Source: Acidobacteriota bacterium (GTDB taxonomy: Bacteria; Acidobacteriota; Holophagae; Thermotomaculales; Thermotomaculaceae). Taken from it: a stretch of 64,000 bases of DNA. A model generated the notes under the pieces. That model ran no database searches. It saw only the letters and a program-made list of their open reading frames with translations, and was not told the origin of the DNA. Shown here piece by piece: positions 45,678-54,728 of the stretch. The translations under genes were made by a program, and so were the position numbers. The stretch is from contig JAADGL010000032.1 of assembly GCA_013152385.1 (NCBI GenBank), positions 23,759 to 87,758 on the forward strand, in the 5' to 3' direction. Every line of letters begins with the position of its first letter. The first letter of the stretch is position 1.

Positions 45678-48600
45678 GTGAATGGGAATTCGATGAAAAA
45701 ACTGACAACGAAGGTTCTGAAAGGCGGTGCGGTTCTGACATCCGGAACATTGCTGTCCCGGATACTGGGATTTGTGCGGGAAATTCTCGCCGCCGCGTTT
45801 TTCGGCGGCGGCCGCCTCTATGATGCCTTTGTCATTGCCTTTTCCATTCCCGCCCTCTTCCGCCGGATTCTCGGGGAAGAGATGTTTGAACGGGCATTTA
45901 TGCCCCCGTTTGAAAGGCTGCGGAGCCAGGGCCGGGCCGGGATGGCACGCCACCTGATTATCCGGATTTTTCTGATTCTTACACTTGTGCTCATTGTTCT
46001 GACTGCGGTGCTTTTCTTTTTTATGCCGGCACTGGTTTCTTTCCTTGCCCCGGGCCTTTCCCCGGAAACCGCCGGGGAAGCTGTTCTGCTGGGAAAACAG
46101 ATTCTGCCTTTTCTGATTCTTATCAGTTTTTCCACACTCACCGGCGCGGTATTGCTCTTTTCCGACCGGAAAGCGGTTTACAGTACCGCCCCCGCCGTCA
46201 TGAATACGGTTATTATCCTCGTGCTGCTTGCGTTTCACCGCCATTTGGGGATTACCGCTTTAATCATCGCTTATTTAAGCGGCGCCGGCGCCTTTTTTCT
46301 GTTCCAGCTTCCGGCTTTTTTCAAAGTTATGAAAAGCCTGAAGAGAAACGAACCCGAAAATGGGAAAGATCCGCTGAACCATTCCCTGAAAGAATCTTCC
46401 CGTATTTTTGTCACCGCCCTGGCCAATAAGGGCGTGGAGGTGGTGGACCGGATGGTGGCGTCACTGGTGGGTTTCGGCGCCATTTCCTCTCTCTGGTACA
46501 GTTTCCGCATTGTGCAGCTTCCGTTTTCCATTATTTCCCTCGCCATTAACCGCTCCATCGCACCGGAACTTTCCAGGCTCCGGGGCAGCCGGAATTATCG
46601 GGATTTCGGTACCCTTATTCATCTTGGGTTCGACTTTAACCTCTTTCTTCTGGTCCCGGTGACTATTTTTTTCATGGCGTTTTCAAGGGAAGTTATCACC
46701 CTGTTTTATTTTCGCGGAGCGTTCACCCTGGCAGCGGTGGACAGAACTTCACTGGCTTTTTTCTACTATGCCCTTGCCATTACCCCGATGGGGCTGATTG
46801 CGTTGCTCAACCGAATTTTCGCCGCCTTTGAAAACAACCGGGCTCCGATGCGGGTTGCTGTTTTCGGTGCTGTTCTCAATGTTTTTCTGGACTTCATTCT
46901 CTACCGGACGCCTTTGAAACAGGGCGGAATCGCGCTGGCCACCGCGATTTCCATTTTCGTGCAGGTTCTGCTTCTTTTTGCCGCCCTCCACCGCTACCCG
47001 GTCCGCCTGCGCTACCGCCGAATTCTGACAACTTTCGGACAATTGGCTTTCGCGTTGATATTTTTCATTCCGGTTTTAATTATCGGCAAAATTCTGATGC
47101 CGGAAACCCTTCATTTTCTTCCCCTCCTCCTCTGGCTGGGGGGAATTGCCGCATTGGCGTTCCTACTCTACGGAACCGTCACTTACGGTTTTCTGCGTTC
47201 CAGGCGCACGGAAAAGATGAAAGTTGTCCTCACCGGCGGCGGTACCGGCGGCCACGTGTATCCGTCATTGTCCATCTACCGCATTCTGCTGGAAAAGAAC
47301 CGGATTTATCAGGTCAGATACTGGGGTATCCGGGGCCGGGCCGAAGAAATGATTGTCCCCCGGGCCAATATCCCTCTGGAATTTGTCCCCGCCGCGCCCA
47401 TTGCCGGGGGCTCCCCGGTGGCAAAACTGCGCTCCGCCCTGACCCTGTTCCGGGGCACATTGACAGCCATGGGGAAACTCCTGCGTTTCCGTCCCCACCT
47501 TGTGGTGGCGGCCGGAGGATATGTGTCGGCACCGGTGGTGTTTGGCGCGTATATTCTGAAACCATTTCTGAAACTGAAAATTGTCATTGACGAGCAGAAC
47601 ATGGTGCCGGGGCTGTTGAATAAAGTTGCCTCAACAATGGCAGACGCGGTTTTGGTCAATTTCAAAGAGAGCACCTATTTCATGTGGAGCAACCGCTGCG
47701 TATACACCGGCTATCCTGTCCGTGCCGATTATCTGGAACCGGAAACAGACATTCCGTCACTGAGAAAAAAACTCGGCATCCCGCAGGACGCGTTTCTTGT
47801 GGTGGTGTCCGGCGGTTCAATGGGCGCCCGGGCCATCAACCGCTGCCTTGCGGATGCTGTGGACCGGCTGGCCGAACAAAGAAAGCTGTTCATTATTCAC
47901 AGTATCGGCATGAACCGGACAGCGGCATACAACGCGCTGGAGGACACAACAGACCGGCTGGCCGCATCCATGGGGGAAAATTTTGACAGAAAAACACTGG
48001 AATGCCGGAGAAAAGACGGAAGTGTTTTCTATCGCGGTTCAGACTACTACCATGACCTCTGCCGCTATCAGCAGGCTGCCGACCTTCTGGTCTGCCGAGC
48101 CGGAGCCGGGGCGCTGGCCGAGTCCATGGCACTGGCAAAACCCACCATTCTGATTCCGAAACGGGGCCTCCCGGGAGACCATCAGGAACTGAACGCCATC
48201 AGCATTGCGGAACAGGGGGCGATGGAAGTGCTCTTTGAAGAAGCGGACCCCCAAAGCGGCACGGACCGGATTCCGGTTCCCCTCTTTCTGGAACGGATTC
48301 GGGAATTGATGGAAAACGAAGCCCGCCGGCTTTCCCTGGGGGAATCCGCCGGACGGCTCTTTTTCCGGCACGCTTCCGAGCGCATCTATACCGCCATTGA
48401 CCGGGTTATCAAAGGAAATGAAATTGAGGGGGAAACCCAGATTGTAGAACCCCGTTTTGTCCGGTTCCAGCGGACATTTGACAACCTGATCCGTTTTCTG
48501 GACCATCACGCTTCAAAAAAAGACAACCTGTATGTCCGATTCTACAATATTAAAGTTCACGAATACCTCGCTTCCGGGAAACCGCTCACCGTTAACAAGG

Positions 48601-49172
48601 GAATTAAACTCATCGGCTCTTTGAAACGGGTGGACCTCTACCCTTTCATCTATGAAAACTTCGATACCTTTCAGGGCTACCAGAAACGGAACGCGCTGGC
48701 GGCACTGGCAAAGGCCGACTGTTTCCATGAACCTTTTCAGCCCCTTGTTGAAAGAGGACTCCGGGACAGCTATTTTGAAACCCGCCGGGAAGCAATCGCA
48801 CTGTTCAACCGTTTCCACAAACAGCTTCGGGAAGAAGGAATTCACCGGCAGATTCTAAAACTCATGAAAAAACAGATGGAAAGTTTTGAAGTAAAAGCGG
48901 AGGCCATCCGCGCGGCGGTGCGGATTCTGGATCAGGACGTATTTCTGAAAGAAATGGAACCGGTGCTGTTTGCCCGGAACATCCGCTACCGGGAAGCACT
49001 GCTGGACGCCATCCGGGACGGCCTTGCGCTGCACCGCTTTGAAAACAGAGAAACCGTACGCAACTTTCTGAAACGGATGCTGATTACCACATCCCAGTTC
49101 CAGCCCAGCTTCACTGTCCGCCAGCGTTTCATTACCACAATCAAAAAACTGGAGGAAGACAGCCGTGATTAA
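45678..49172 (+). CDS. murJ-murG: Fused lipid II flippase MurJ, lipid II synthase MurG and helical-repeat tail
   Basis: One unbroken 1164-residue frame. Residues 1-512 are a full MurJ: SGTLLSRILGFVREILAA, the DAFVIAFSIPALFRRILGEE loop and about 13-14 membrane spans ending at an FLRSRRTEK tail. Met514 starts a full MurG: VVLTGGGTGGHVYPSL, VVAAGGYVSAPVVFGA, VIDEQNMVPG, and the UDP-GlcNAc site CRAGAGALAESMAL and PGDHQELNA, to about 905. Residues 915-1164 are helical, HEAT-like repeats of unknown role. So the enzyme that finishes lipid II is tethered to the protein that flips it. The frame is continuous with no stop or slip at the junction. Start may be 45678 (GGAG close by) or ATG 45693. Overlaps mraY by 8 bases. 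Confidence 0.92.
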   Translation: MNGNSMKKLTTKVLKGGAVLTSGTLLSRILGFVREILAAAFFGGGRLYDAFVIAFSIPALFRRILGEEMFERAFMPPFERLRSQGRAGMARHLIIRIFLILTLVLIVLTAVLFFFMPALVSFLAPGLSPETAGEAVLLGKQILPFLILISFSTLTGAVLLFSDRKAVYSTAPAVMNTVIILVLLAFHRHLGITALIIAYLSGAGAFFLFQLPAFFKVMKSLKRNEPENGKDPLNHSLKESSRIFVTALANKGVEVVDRMVASLVGFGAISSLWYSFRIVQLPFSIISLAINRSIAPELSRLRGSRNYRDFGTLIHLGFDFNLFLLVPVTIFFMAFSREVITLFYFRGAFTLAAVDRTSLAFFYYALAITPMGLIALLNRIFAAFENNRAPMRVAVFGAVLNVFLDFILYRTPLKQGGIALATAISIFVQVLLLFAALHRYPVRLRYRRILTTFGQLAFALIFFIPVLIIGKILMPETLHFLPLLLWLGGIAALAFLLYGTVTYGFLRSRRTEKMKVVLTGGGTGGHVYPSLSIYRILLEKNRIYQVRYWGIRGRAEEMIVPRANIPLEFVPAAPIAGGSPVAKLRSALTLFRGTLTAMGKLLRFRPHLVVAAGGYVSAPVVFGAYILKPFLKLKIVIDEQNMVPGLLNKVASTMADAVLVNFKESTYFMWSNRCVYTGYPVRADYLEPETDIPSLRKKLGIPQDAFLVVVSGGSMGARAINRCLADAVDRLAEQRKLFIIHSIGMNRTAAYNALEDTTDRLAASMGENFDRKTLECRRKDGSVFYRGSDYYHDLCRYQQAADLLVCRAGAGALAESMALAKPTILIPKRGLPGDHQELNAISIAEQGAMEVLFEEADPQSGTDRIPVPLFLERIRELMENEARRLSLGESAGRLFFRHASERIYTAIDRVIKGNEIEGETQIVEPRFVRFQRTFDNLIRFLDHHASKKDNLYVRFYNIKVHEYLASGKPLTVNKGIKLIGSLKRVDLYPFIYENFDTFQGYQKRNALAALAKADCFHEPFQPLVERGLRDSYFETRREAIALFNRFHKQLREEGIHRQILKLMKKQMESFEVKAEAIRAAVRILDQDVFLKEMEPVLFARNIRYREALLDAIRDGLALHRFENRETVRNFLKRMLITTSQFQPSFTVRQRFITTIKKLEEDSRD

Positions 49173-50271
49173 ACTTCTTGTGGACGCACTCATGGGAAAT
49201 GGAATGAACATCGGAGTTTTACGCCTGGTAAACTACCTCAGTTTCCGGGTTATCATGGGAATGGTCACTTCCCTGCTCTTCGCCCTGACCATCGGGTTCC
49301 GTTTCATTGTCTTTCTTTACCGGAAAAAACTCCGGGATGTTTCCGGAGACATCTCAGCCATCAACGCTTTCGGGAAACGGGGCATTCCCACCGCCGGCGG
49401 GCTGCTGGTCATGCTGTCCGTCACATTTTCCATCCTTCTCTGGGGGGATTTGACCAGCCGTTTCACCCAGGTACTCCTTGCCGGTTTTCTCTACATGGGG
49501 CTGGTGGGATTCATTGATGATTTTCAGAAAGTACGGTTCAAGTCCTCGCTGTCCGGGCTGAGTCAGCTGGGAAAAACACTGCTGTTGCTGCTGTTTATTG
49601 TGCCTTTCGCCCTGTTTCTTGTTTCTGCGTTGAATCCGGTGCCCGAACCCCTGCGAACCGTTATTTTTATCCCGTTTCTGAAAAATCCCGTGCTGAATCT
49701 CAGTGCGGGGCTTTATATTGCTTTTGTGATTTTTGCCGTATTTTCCATTATCAACGCGGTAAACATCACCGACGGCTTAGACGGGCTGCTGGGCGGAACC
49801 GCCATTCTCACCATCGGCGTATACATGATTTTTGCTTACATTATCGGCAACGCGGTCTATGCCGGTTACCTCCTCTTTCCTTTTGTGGCCGGCACAGGGG
49901 AAATCGCGGTGTTCGGCGCCGTCTTAATCGGCGCGCTCTTCGGATTTCTGTGGTTCAATACTTATCCGGCCGAAGTCTTTCTCGGTGACACCGGCTCCCT
50001 GGCCATCGGCGGTGCCATCGCCATGATGGCTTTTCTTACCAAACAGGAACTGCTTTTCCCCATTGTCGGCGGGCTCTTTGTGTTTGAAATATTCACCTCT
50101 CTGCTGCAACAGAAAATCGGCGGCCGCCTGGGGCGGCGCATCTTCCACCGCGCCCCGTTCCATCATGAAATGACCCACCGGGGAATCGCGGAGCCGAAAG
50201 TCGTTGTCCGCCTTATCATTGTCTCCATCCTCCTTGCCCTCATCGCACTTCTTTCCCTGAAAGTGAGGTAA
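49165..50271 (+). CDS. mraY: Phospho-MurNAc-pentapeptide transferase MraY
   Basis: A 368-residue, ten-span membrane enzyme that makes lipid I. Asp118-Asp119 (GFIDDFQK), NITDGLDGL (Asp203) and FLGDTGSLAIGG (Asp275) are in place, and the end EPKVVVRLIIVSILL is typical. The usual HHH motif on the last cytoplasmic loop reads His333-His334-Glu335 (APFHHEMTHRG), so the third His is replaced. GTG start, with GGAGG nine bases upstream inside murJ-murG; residues from the GTG match the MraY amino end, so later ATGs are rejected. Confidence 0.93.
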   Translation: MIKLLVDALMGNGMNIGVLRLVNYLSFRVIMGMVTSLLFALTIGFRFIVFLYRKKLRDVSGDISAINAFGKRGIPTAGGLLVMLSVTFSILLWGDLTSRFTQVLLAGFLYMGLVGFIDDFQKVRFKSSLSGLSQLGKTLLLLLFIVPFALFLVSALNPVPEPLRTVIFIPFLKNPVLNLSAGLYIAFVIFAVFSIINAVNITDGLDGLLGGTAILTIGVYMIFAYIIGNAVYAGYLLFPFVAGTGEIAVFGAVLIGALFGFLWFNTYPAEVFLGDTGSLAIGGAIAMMAFLTKQELLFPIVGGLFVFEIFTSLLQQKIGGRLGRRIFHRAPFHHEMTHRGIAEPKVVVRLIIVSILLALIALLSLKVR

Positions 50272-50275
50272 ACAA

Positions 50276-51127
50276 ATGAAACGCACCCGGCCCTGGCTGC
50301 TGCGCCTGAATATTCCGTTTCTTTTTTTCCTGTTTTTTCTGCCGCCGGCATTCCGCGTTGCTGCTGCCCAGTGTGTGCCCATGATGAATGACATCCGCCG
50401 CGAAATCCGCAGTATCCACGTGGAGGCACTGGCCGCACTTCACCGGCGGGCAAAGGATGAAAGCCGCTCCGGCTGGAAATATCTTGATAAAAACAAGCGG
50501 AAAAAGGCAGCAAAAGCCTTCCGCCGGGCGTTGAAACTGTATCCGGATTGCTGGGACGCCCTGGCGGGGCAGGCACACCTTGCCTATCTCGGCGGGCACC
50601 CTGAAACAGGCGAATCTCTGTATCAAAAAAGCCGGGCCGCCTTTCTGAAATCCCGGAAAACCCTGCCCGCTGTCACTGCCAGGCTTAAAAAATGCCGGGA
50701 ACGGCTGGGTGCCGTGCTCAACCGGCTGGATCTTCATCAGGCTATGTATGCCATTCAGGAAAAAGGAGAAAGCTATGACCCCAGCCACCAGGAAGAGCGT
50801 GTCCGGTCCATGATGGATTGGATTGACGGACAGCTCAAAAAGATTCGGAAGGCCGCAGAAACCGGGCTTCCTGCGTCGCTTTGCCTCATCCACGGAAATG
50901 ACCTCAGCCGGGCGGGAAACTGGAAATCAGCGGAATCCGTCTATCGGTCCGGGCTGAAAGCCGCCCCGGAAAACGCGCTGCTCCACCGCAACCTTGCAAT
51001 CTGCCTTCTGGCCCAGGGCCGGACGGAGGAGGCGGAGAAAGAAGCCCGGGCCGCTCTTAAACTCGGCGCCTCTTTTCCTGAAATTCTCTGCCGGCGCCTG
51101 AATGTCCCGTCTTCTGAAATTCACTGA
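50276..51127 (+). CDS. Exported TPR-repeat protein
   Basis: A 283-residue protein with a basic N-terminus and a hydrophobic signal or anchor (about 8-30). TPR-like helix pairs follow: YLDKNKRKKAAKAFRRALKL near 62, GETGE-type linker, and GNWKSAESVYRSGLKAAPEN near 215 with AICLLAQGRTEEAEKEARAAL near 240. It probably acts as an envelope scaffold. Five bases after mraY, so it belongs to the same transcript. Partner not known. Confidence 0.78.
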   Translation: MKRTRPWLLRLNIPFLFFLFFLPPAFRVAAAQCVPMMNDIRREIRSIHVEALAALHRRAKDESRSGWKYLDKNKRKKAAKAFRRALKLYPDCWDALAGQAHLAYLGGHPETGESLYQKSRAAFLKSRKTLPAVTARLKKCRERLGAVLNRLDLHQAMYAIQEKGESYDPSHQEERVRSMMDWIDGQLKKIRKAAETGLPASLCLIHGNDLSRAGNWKSAESVYRSGLKAAPENALLHRNLAICLLAQGRTEEAEKEARAALKLGASFPEILCRRLNVPSSEIH

Positions 51128-51240
51128 ATTTCCGGGATAAAACACACTGCCGACAGCTATAGTTTGTTTCGGAAAACACGGCTCATATTTCTGCTGTCAA
51201 ATGAATTCACATTCTTTTCTTTCTTTCAAAGTGCTTTTGT

Positions 51241-51246
51241 TATAAT
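51241..51246 (+). promoter_or_regulatory. -10 box of the kinase-pan gene group
   Basis: TATAAT, with T-rich sequence and no good -35 upstream. Start near 51253. Confidence 0.45.
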
Positions 51247-51277
51247 GTTCAGGTGAATCATGTCCGGCGAGGAGTTT

Positions 51278-51931
51278 ATGGGAAACCGGCGAAAAGTCAT
51301 TGTCGTGGAAGGTACCCCGAGAACCGGCAAAAAGCGGTTTGCCCGCTTGCTGGCACGGGAGCTGAACTACCATTTTATCGGGGAACCGGTACCGGACAGC
51401 GGCATCCTGAAATCTTTCTACCGGGGCGGTGACCGATACACTCTTGCCACCGAACTCTATTTTCTTGTCAGCCGTTTCAAACAGTTGGGACAGGCTATGG
51501 AACAGGATCTGTTTTCACCCTCCGACACCGTCCTTTCTTTCATGATTGAAAAAAGCCGTATCTATGCATCCATGACCCTGAGTGATGAAGAACAGAAGAT
51601 TTATGACAGTATTTATCCCATGCTCAGTGCCACCGGGGTAAAACCGGATCTGGTGGTCTATCTCTATGCGGAACCGTCCGCCATCCTCCGTTCGGTCCGG
51701 AACACCCCGATTACCGGAGAAGAATTTATGACACGGGAGTATCTGGACTCATTGATTGAAGCGTACCATTCGTTTTTCTACCGGTACAGTGCCTGTCCGG
51801 TGGTGTTTTTCGACGTTTCCGATGTGCCGGGCTGGAACGGAGAAAATATTGATATTGCAAAGGATATAATTCAGTTTTTCGGACAGTTAAAGCCGGGCTC
51901 AAATTTTTATGTCCCACGCATATCCCCCTGA
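51278..51931 (+). CDS. Deoxynucleoside kinase-like protein with altered P-loop
   Basis: A 217-residue protein of the deoxyadenosine/deoxyguanosine kinase fold: VVEGTPRTGKKRFARLLA at the start, GEPVPD, then FMIEKSRIYASMTLSDEEQKIY and KPDLVVYLYAEP, which follow the dNK order. The P-loop reads GTPRTGKK, with Lys where Ser/Thr normally binds magnesium, and the LID arginine motif is not clear. It may have low or altered activity. Such genes often sit beside panB/panC. Start set at 51278 (AGGAG just before); 51260 is also possible. Confidence 0.72.
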   Translation: MGNRRKVIVVEGTPRTGKKRFARLLARELNYHFIGEPVPDSGILKSFYRGGDRYTLATELYFLVSRFKQLGQAMEQDLFSPSDTVLSFMIEKSRIYASMTLSDEEQKIYDSIYPMLSATGVKPDLVVYLYAEPSAILRSVRNTPITGEEFMTREYLDSLIEAYHSFFYRYSACPVVFFDVSDVPGWNGENIDIAKDIIQFFGQLKPGSNFYVPRISP

Positions 51932-52105
51932 GGAATGCAAGGGCAGCGCTTTTCGCCGGTGAAAAGTGACGGGTAAAAGGTGATACGTAATGAGTGGAAA
52001 CAATCCATCCCCTGATTTTTCCTGCCTCTGCTCCCGCCCCGTCACGGAATGTAAAACCAAACTTTACTCCCATCCGGGAAACGGAGGGAGAGAAAGGAGA
52101 CAAAA
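51932..52105. repeat. Short imperfect direct repeat and hairpin before panB
   Basis: CTTTTC-GCCGGT-GAAAAG makes a 6-bp hairpin near 51949-51966, and two imperfect copies of a 14-16-base unit follow (GGTGAAAAGTGACG, GGTAAAAGGTGATACG). Possibly a dispersed intergenic repeat; only one copy is in the window. Confidence 0.35.
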
Positions 52106-52957
52106 ATGACAAACAAAACCGCCCCGCAAATCCGGGCAATGAGACAATCGGAACAGAAGATCGCGATGGTCACCGCATATGACTATCCCACCGGGGTACT
52201 GGCATCCCGGGCAGGTGCGGACATCATCCTTGTGGGAGACTCCCTGGGTATGGTAATTCTGGGCTACGAAGATACCTTAAAAGTGACAATGGCGGACATG
52301 ATTCACCACTGCAAAGCGGTGGCACGGGGCGCAGACGGGCCGTTAACCGTGGGCGATATGCCGTTCATGTCCTATCAGATTTCCACCGAACAGGCAGTTC
52401 AAAATGCTGGACGTTTCATTCAGGAAGGCGGAATGGACGCTGTTAAACTGGAAGGGGCCGGGTTTACGGACCGGGTTCACGCCATTGCAAAATCCGGTAT
52501 TCCGGTGATGGGGCATCTGGGGCTGACCCCGCAGAGCGTTAAAGCATTCGGAGGATTTAAAGTACAGGGAAAAACACTGAATGCGGCACGAAAACTGCTG
52601 GAAGATGCACTGAAACTGGAAGATGCCGGTGTGTTCTCCATTGTACTGGAAGGCATTCCGGCGGAACTTGCCGAAATGGTAACCGGAGCGCTTCATGTTC
52701 CCACCATTGGTATCGGCGCCGGCGCGGCGTGTACCGGGCAGGTACTGGTCTTTCATGACCTGCTGGCAATTCCCGGCATCGCGCCTTTTCAGTTTGTCCG
52801 TACCTTCGCAGAGGCCGGTTCGGTGATGGAAGAGGGGCTCCAGGAATTTGTATCTGCCGTCCGGAACGGAAATTTTCCCGAACACTGCCATTCCACCCAC
52901 CTTTCGGAACCGGTAAAACAGGCATTGCAAAAGGAGGTTGTGCGAAAGTGCATGTGA
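52106..52957 (+). CDS. panB: 3-methyl-2-oxobutanoate hydroxymethyltransferase
   Basis: A 283-residue TIM-barrel enzyme. MVTAYDYPTGVLA and LVGDSLGMVILGYEDT bind magnesium and substrate; GPLTVGDMPFMSY, VKLEGAG and MGHLGLTPQSV follow, ending FPEHCHST. It makes ketopantoate, the first step to pantothenate and CoA. GGAG precedes the ATG. The end overlaps panC by 10 bases. Confidence 0.95.
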   Translation: MTNKTAPQIRAMRQSEQKIAMVTAYDYPTGVLASRAGADIILVGDSLGMVILGYEDTLKVTMADMIHHCKAVARGADGPLTVGDMPFMSYQISTEQAVQNAGRFIQEGGMDAVKLEGAGFTDRVHAIAKSGIPVMGHLGLTPQSVKAFGGFKVQGKTLNAARKLLEDALKLEDAGVFSIVLEGIPAELAEMVTGALHVPTIGIGAGAACTGQVLVFHDLLAIPGIAPFQFVRTFAEAGSVMEEGLQEFVSAVRNGNFPEHCHSTHLSEPVKQALQKEVVRKCM

Positions 52958-53781
52958 TTTCTTCTATCTCAGAAATGATTTCCACGCGGGACAAAATAGA
53001 GGGAAGTGTGGGCTTCGTTCCCACCATGGGCTACCTCCACCGGGGACATCTTTCTCTGATGGATGCGGCCAGGAAACAGACCGACACCGTAGTTGCCAGC
53101 ATCTTTGTCAACCCTACTCAATTCGGCCCCAATGAAGACCTGGACAGTTATCCCCGTGATTTTGACCGGGATGAAAAACTGGCAAAAGACGCCGGTGTGG
53201 ATTTTCTTTTTTATCCGGATAAACAGGCAATGTATCCGGACGGCTATGCATCGTATGTGGTGCCGGAAGGCCCGGACCGTCATCTCTGCGGGGCGAAACG
53301 GCCCGGCCATTTCCGCGGCGTCATGACCATCGTATTGAAACTGTTTAATATTGTCCGCCCGACAGATGCCTATTTCGGACAAAAAGACATCCAGCAGGCG
53401 CGGATTCTGGAACAGATGGTGAGTGATTTTCATCTGCCGGTTCAGATGCACATCGAACCCATTGTCCGGGAAAAAGACGGCCTTGCCATGTCTTCCCGGA
53501 ACGTATACCTGAATCCGGAAGAACGGAAACAGGCCGTTTGCCTGTCAAAAGCGCTTTTTGCCGCGAAATCCCGATTCTCCGGGGGAGAACGGGATGCCGC
53601 AATTTTAATAGAAACCGTGCAGGAAGAAATTTCCCGCCATTCTCTGGCGCGGACCGATTACATTGAGCTTGTTGACTATCAAAAACTGATGCCGGTGCAT
53701 ACAGTTACAAGCCGAGCCGTTCTGGCGTGTGCTGTTTTTTTCGGGAAAACCCGGCTCATTGACAATATAATACTGGAGTAA
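52948..53781 (+). CDS. panC: Pantothenate synthetase
   Basis: A 277-residue enzyme joining pantoate and beta-alanine with ATP. The HIGH-type site is in PTMGYLHRGHLSL near residue 30, with FVNPTQFGPNEDLDSYPR, FRGVMTIVLKLF and GQKDIQQ, and the KMSKS-like MSSRN. GTG start at 52948, ten bases after AAGGAGG within panB. Confidence 0.95.
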   Translation: MHVISSISEMISTRDKIEGSVGFVPTMGYLHRGHLSLMDAARKQTDTVVASIFVNPTQFGPNEDLDSYPRDFDRDEKLAKDAGVDFLFYPDKQAMYPDGYASYVVPEGPDRHLCGAKRPGHFRGVMTIVLKLFNIVRPTDAYFGQKDIQQARILEQMVSDFHLPVQMHIEPIVREKDGLAMSSRNVYLNPEERKQAVCLSKALFAAKSRFSGGERDAAILIETVQEEISRHSLARTDYIELVDYQKLMPVHTVTSRAVLACAVFFGKTRLIDNIILE

Positions 53782-53785
53782 GTTT

Positions 53786-54712
53786 ATGACACCACACATT
53801 GCAGACCGGATACTCAAACTCAAACGGGAAAAAGGGGCGGTAATCCTTGCCCACAACTACCAGCGGCCGGAAGTACAGGATATTGCCGATATTGTCGGGG
53901 ACTCCTTCGAACTGGCACTGAAGGCAAAAACATTGGAACCCGACATTGTGGTGTTCTGCGGGGTTCATTTCATGGCGGAATCCTGCAAGATTCTGGCACC
54001 GGAAAAAACGGTTCTGCTTCCGGCCATGGATGCCGGATGCCCCCTGGCCGATACCATCACCGCCGAGGGACTGCGGCGTCTGAAAAAAGAACATCCGGGA
54101 ATCCCGGTGGTCACCTACATCAATTCAACCGCAGCGGTAAAAGCCGAAAGTGATTACTGCTGTACCTCCGCCAATGCCGCCCGGGTGGTAAACGCCATTG
54201 ACTCCGATACCGTTATCTTTGCGCCGGATGCCAACCTCGGCAGTTTTGTTCAGCAGCACACAAGAAAAAAACTGCTGCTTTGGGATGGCCACTGCATTGT
54301 GCATCAGCGGGTGCTGGTGGAAGAAATTCTGCAGATTAAAGCGGTTCACGATAACGCTCCGGTCATTGCCCATCCGGAATGCCAGCCGGATGTCGTGGGA
54401 ATGGCGGATGTGGTTTGCTCCACATCCAGAATGATTCCGGAATCGAAAAATGCGCCGGGAGATACTGTCATCATTGTCACCGAAGCGGGGATGCTCCATC
54501 CCCTGAAAAAAGCAGTCCCGGAAAAACACTTTATTCTCGCTTCCCCGAAGCTGATCTGCCGGAACATGAAAAAAATTACCCTGAACAATGTGCTGGAGGT
54601 CCTTGAAACCGGCAGAAACAGCATACATGTAGATCCCATAACGGCAAAACAGGCAATGATTCCGCTTTCAAGAATGCTGAGCATTGGCGCAGACATGACT
54701 GCAAAATTATAA
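53786..54712 (+). CDS. nadA: Quinolinate synthase
   Basis: A 308-residue three-fold-repeat enzyme with a [4Fe-4S] cluster. The motifs ILAHNYQRPEVQDIAD, MDAGCPLAD, YCCTSANA and KLICRNMKK show the expected Cys and substrate residues. It condenses iminoaspartate and dihydroxyacetone phosphate on the way to NAD. nadB and nadC are not in the window. Only four bases after panC, so pantothenate and NAD genes share a transcript. Confidence 0.95.
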   Translation: MTPHIADRILKLKREKGAVILAHNYQRPEVQDIADIVGDSFELALKAKTLEPDIVVFCGVHFMAESCKILAPEKTVLLPAMDAGCPLADTITAEGLRRLKKEHPGIPVVTYINSTAAVKAESDYCCTSANAARVVNAIDSDTVIFAPDANLGSFVQQHTRKKLLLWDGHCIVHQRVLVEEILQIKAVHDNAPVIAHPECQPDVVGMADVVCSTSRMIPESKNAPGDTVIIVTEAGMLHPLKKAVPEKHFILASPKLICRNMKKITLNNVLEVLETGRNSIHVDPITAKQAMIPLSRMLSIGADMTAKL

Positions 54713-54728
54713 TTCAGGAGGCATGGAC

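Noticed and set aside
45072..46244. 390-codon open frame antisense to tatD and murJ
   Set aside because: It spans two real genes and the gap between them, with a composition typical of antisense frames.
47200..47230. MurJ and MurG as separate genes joined by a sequencing error
   Set aside because: The frame runs through the junction with good protein sequence on both sides and no stop codon. An internal start at Met514 has only a weak upstream GGAA. It cannot be fully excluded without reads.
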